Shown here: positions 61,788-64,000 of the stretch, one piece after another | How positions within the stretch are numbered: the first letter of the stretch is position 1 | Layout: each line of letters opens with the position of its first letter | NCBI RefSeq assembly: GCF_900172275.1 | Contig: NZ_FWFT01000003.1 | Coordinates: 555,716 to 619,715, forward strand | Length of the DNA: 64,000 nt | Reading direction: 5' to 3' | Origin: Pseudooctadecabacter jejudonensis | GTDB taxonomy: Bacteria > Pseudomonadota > Alphaproteobacteria > Rhodobacterales > Rhodobacteraceae | Program-made: the position numbers and the translations under genes | The notes under the pieces: generated by a model | Databases searched by the model: none | Seen by the model: only the letters and a program-made list of their open reading frames with translations | Told to the model about the DNA's origin: nothing

Positions 61788-62321
61788 TTACACCTGTTCG
61801 GCAGAACTAAGCTTGAGAAGGGCAGCGCGATAGGCTTCCCCGGCAGCATCAAGCTCTTCGGAGGAGATCGACCCAAATCGTTCCGGTTCAAGAACCTGCA
61901 AACGGTGGTGTAGACGTTTCACAATAGCGAGCCGTAGGTCCAACATTTCCGACAAAAGTTGGTCATCTTTTTGTGCCAGCTCGCGAATAGCAATGGTCGC
62001 TTTGGCACGTCGGTTGAATGCTGTAAGTGAGGCTTCAATCACGTCTCGAACAAGTTTGTCCGCGCTGTTTGCCCCAGACGTTTCGACTACCGCTAGCACG
62101 AAAGCAGACGTGCGTTTGATTTCTCGGCGGACGACAAACCGCAGGATTGCGCCCTTGTCAGGAAAGTACCGGTAAAGTGTCCCAACGGATATGCCCGCCC
62201 GCTCGGCGATATGATTGGTTGTGAAACTTGATCCGTCGCCTCCAACCAAAACCTGAATAGTGGCTTCGGAAATGAACTCCACTGTCTTCTCAGATCGAAT
62301 TTGCTTGGGCGTTTCTCTCAA
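61788..62321 (-). CDS. TetR family regulator, C-terminus clipped by IS66
   Basis: A 177-residue protein with an N-terminal TetR helix-turn-helix (TTNHIAERAGISVGTLYRYF). The final codon GTG and stop TAA span the IS66 junction, so the last 22 or so native residues are replaced by a stop. TetR C-termini form the dimer interface, but only the tail is lost, so function may remain. The TTG start at 62321 is uncertain. It is divergent from the exported-protein genes at 62463, its likely target. Confidence 0.85.
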   Translation of the reverse strand: MRETPKQIRSEKTVEFISEATIQVLVGGDGSSFTTNHIAERAGISVGTLYRYFPDKGAILRFVVRREIKRTSAFVLAVVETSGANSADKLVRDVIEASLTAFNRRAKATIAIRELAQKDDQLLSEMLDLRLAIVKRLHHRLQVLEPERFGSISSEELDAAGEAYRAALLKLSSAEQV

Positions 62322-62462
62322 TAAACCAATGCCTTGCGAAATTTCTCCGCCTACTGAGTTGCCTGGAAAAAACCCGAGTAGCCAAATTCCCTCAGATCAC
62401 GAAAGTTAGCACCAACCTATCCGGATTTTTCAAAGAGCAAAACAACAAGGGGGCCACCGCTA

Positions 62463-63197
62463 ATGATATATCCAAAACTGACCTTCGTCACTGCCGCACT
62501 TCTGGCGTCCTGCGCGGCTTCAGTGCAAGCGGAAGACAAGACCGTCCCGGAGGTCACGCGAACTCAGTTTGCCGAAGTTCCCACTGACATTCGAAATTAT
62601 CGCTATTGCGAGATCATCCCGATTTTCCGCACGCGGCTTCAGATCACCGCTGAAGTCTACAACACGATTGGGCTGAACGAATGCCCTGCGGACTTGTGGG
62701 ACGCTCTTGATCCGGAGGAACTCAAGACCTCCTATGACGCAATGGATATCAAAATGAACGGTCCGCGCTATTGGACCATCAACGCCATCAAGGGTGAAGG
62801 TAAGACAGCGGAAGGCAAAGTGGTCGATTTCGGCGGGATCGAAATGGTCTGGGCGGCTGAAATCGTGACACGCATTGGTCAGGGTACAGTGGGCGGTTCG
62901 GTCTACCAAGAAAACGAGGTGCAGCGATTTACGACCTTCACATATTCGGCAGGCGCAGAGGTCTATGAACTGACGTCCCCAGAAGGTGGTGTGTATCGCA
63001 TGCAATCTTATGCTCAGATCGTCGATCCGACCCTGACCATTGATGATCTTTCTGACATCGGCCCGCGCTTGCAATTACCAGAGGGCTGGACGTTCGCCGT
63101 GAGGGTCTTGGACGAAGACGAGTTCCTCATCGCAACCGGGTTGGCTTTCGTCATCAATGACGTTCTTGGAAACTCCTATCAGCGCGTGAACCCGTAA
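62463..63197 (+). CDS. Exported hypothetical protein, possible lipoprotein
   Basis: A 244-residue protein. The N-terminus MIYPKLTFVTAALLASCAAS fits either a lipobox (LASC, Cys17) or a Sec signal cut after SVQA. The mature part contains NYRYCEIIPIFRTRLQITAE, GPRYWTINAIKGEGKTAEGK and beta-rich segments (TTFTYSAGAEVYELTSPEGG). I do not recognise a family. It is divergent from a TetR gene and followed 36 nt later by another exported protein, so the two probably form a TetR-controlled unit. Confidence 0.7.
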   Translation: MIYPKLTFVTAALLASCAASVQAEDKTVPEVTRTQFAEVPTDIRNYRYCEIIPIFRTRLQITAEVYNTIGLNECPADLWDALDPEELKTSYDAMDIKMNGPRYWTINAIKGEGKTAEGKVVDFGGIEMVWAAEIVTRIGQGTVGGSVYQENEVQRFTTFTYSAGAEVYELTSPEGGVYRMQSYAQIVDPTLTIDDLSDIGPRLQLPEGWTFAVRVLDEDEFLIATGLAFVINDVLGNSYQRVNP

Positions 63198-63233
63198 GGG
63201 ATTGACCATCAAAACATTTGGAAAGGATGCACC

Positions 63234-63905
63234 ATGCAAGTGATTGCCATGGCCTGTCTCGGCCTTGTCTGCGCGCTTCCCTTGGCGGCGCAAGAAAATC
63301 TTGGAATTTATCAAAACACAGCAACGGCGTTCGAACACGGCGATGCAGGGCGAAGCCACACATTCGGCGAGGCGATTTTCGCGGAGGATATGTCCGAGAC
63401 AGCGGACTACAGCGTCAAGGTTAGAGAGGCTATGGGCCGCTATCCTGGCGCCTACAATATCGTCACCCGCGCCGCAGATGAGATTTTTGTCTATTACGGC
63501 GTCTACGGCGATGTGGACGCTTCAACTGGCCCAACAGTGGCAAAGCTCAACTCGGACACTTTCGATGAGGTCTGGAACACACAGATTGCCGCGTTTGGTG
63601 TTGAAAAGTGGAACTATCCAGGCGTTTTGTCCCTGCATGGTAACGGGCGTCTCTATGCGGTGGGCGGCGACATCCTAGCTATGTTAGATCCCGATACTGG
63701 AGCGATCCTGCAGCAAACTGAACTGCCTAGTTCCAAGCCTAATGATGTTTCCTATAATGGGTTCATCACAACATCTGATGGCATGCTTTTTGTGAAGCCG
63801 CTCGACCGCACCTGCCCTGAACGTGGTGGGCAAGCGCTGCTCAAATGCCCCGACGCCGAGACGCCGACAGTCTTTGATCAGCCCCACCTAAGCGGTCCAG
63901 TTTGA
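63234..63905 (+). pseudogene. Exported beta-propeller-like protein, 3' end cut by an IS3-family element
   Basis: The frame has a signal peptide (MQVIAMACLGLVCALPLAAQ) and propeller-like repeats (GRLYAVGGDILAMLDPDTGA, then NGFITTSDGMLFVKPLDRT). It encodes 223 residues before TGA 63905, four nt from the stop of a convergent IS3-type transposase. The last residues (DQPHLSGPV) look encoded by the IS end. The intact protein would be longer, like SMP-30 or PQQ-type propellers. It pairs with the gene at 62463. Confidence 0.65.
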
Positions 63906-63908
63906 ATG

Positions 63909-64000
63909 TTAGTGCATTATTGGCCTGGGTTCCATCGGGACGATGGTTTCCGGGGCAGGTGGGCGGTAGCCCAAGGCACTGTGTGGTCGTTTCGTGTTGT
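63909..64000 (-). CDS. IS3-family transposase, C-terminal end (continues past the window)
   Basis: On the minus strand the last 30 codons read NTKRPHSALGYRPPAPETIV and end MEPRPIMH before TAA 63911-63909. RPHSALGYRPP is the typical C-terminal end of an IS3-family OrfB integrase (rve) domain. The element's terminal inverted repeat probably lies between about 63870 and 63895; its other end is outside the window. Confidence 0.8.
   Translation of the reverse strand, partial: NTKRPHSALGYRPPAPETIVPMEPRPIMH

Larger units (their letters stand above)
59388..61791 (+). mobile_element. IS66 family insertion sequence with 8-bp target duplication
   Basis: A 2404-bp element. The left end GTAAGCGGTGCGCCG (59388-59402) is repeated in inverted form at the right end (61777-61791). 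The flanking 8 bp ACCTGTTC occurs on both sides (59380-59387 and 61792-61799), the size expected for IS66. It carries tnpA, tnpB and tnpC, all open. It has inserted into the 3' end of a TetR gene. Confidence 0.97.

Noticed and set aside
54690..64000. Distal attachment site of the island
   Set aside because: I looked for a second copy of the tRNA-Gln 3' end (TTCGAATCCTACCATCCCA) and found none, so the right boundary is probably outside the window.

Overview
The window reads as chromosome of a marine alphaproteobacterium of the Rhodobacterales (Roseobacter group). Pointers are the high GC content, a class I lysyl-tRNA synthetase, an NDUFS4-like complex I protein, DUF6525 and DUF4864 family proteins, a bacterial Fe-S (6-4) photolyase paired with a short-chain dehydrogenase, and a leucine leader peptide that may be leaderless. 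Genus-level assignment is not possible from sequence reading alone.

Positions 1-52600 are ordinary core chromosome with short operons on both strands. In order they hold: two GNAT proteins (the first cut by the window edge) and tRNA-Arg(TCT); an AraC regulator facing two unrelated alpha/beta hydrolases; uvrB; small membrane and stress proteins; a parallel beta-helix (tailspike/pectate-lyase-like) protein; class I lysS; nadD-dacB; a PAS-GGDEF-EAL protein; ettA; a cold-shock protein; dodecin; a SRAP-domain protein whose catalytic Cys2 is proline; a tesA-like esterase divergent from a YbbA/YbbP-type ABC pair; a MATE exporter; gltX; nadE; a secreted MORN-repeat protein; a photolyase/SDR pair; leuA behind a leucine attenuator; the cell-shape cluster mreB-mreC-mreD-mrdA-rodA; a kpsT/kpsE-like capsule export pair; and an MscS channel with a BON domain.

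Positions 52623 to the end are an integrated, decaying mobile region. It starts at tRNA-Gln(TTG), followed by three 13-bp direct repeats and a tyrosine recombinase broken by one in-frame TAA. Next come a run of hairpins, a MobV-like relaxase, an AAA+ ATPase also broken by one in-frame TAA, and an unrecognised secreted HExxH protein. A complete IS66 element with a perfect 8-bp target duplication has clipped the end of a TetR gene. A two-gene exported-protein cluster follows, its second gene cut by an IS3-family element running out of the window. No distal attachment site was seen, so the island probably extends beyond base 64000.

The observations most worth following are the Cys-to-Pro SRAP protein, the leuA attenuator, the two isolated in-frame TAA codons in the island, the HExxH protein, the divergent genes sharing a CATG start, and several small repeat or hairpin arrays at promoters and gene ends.
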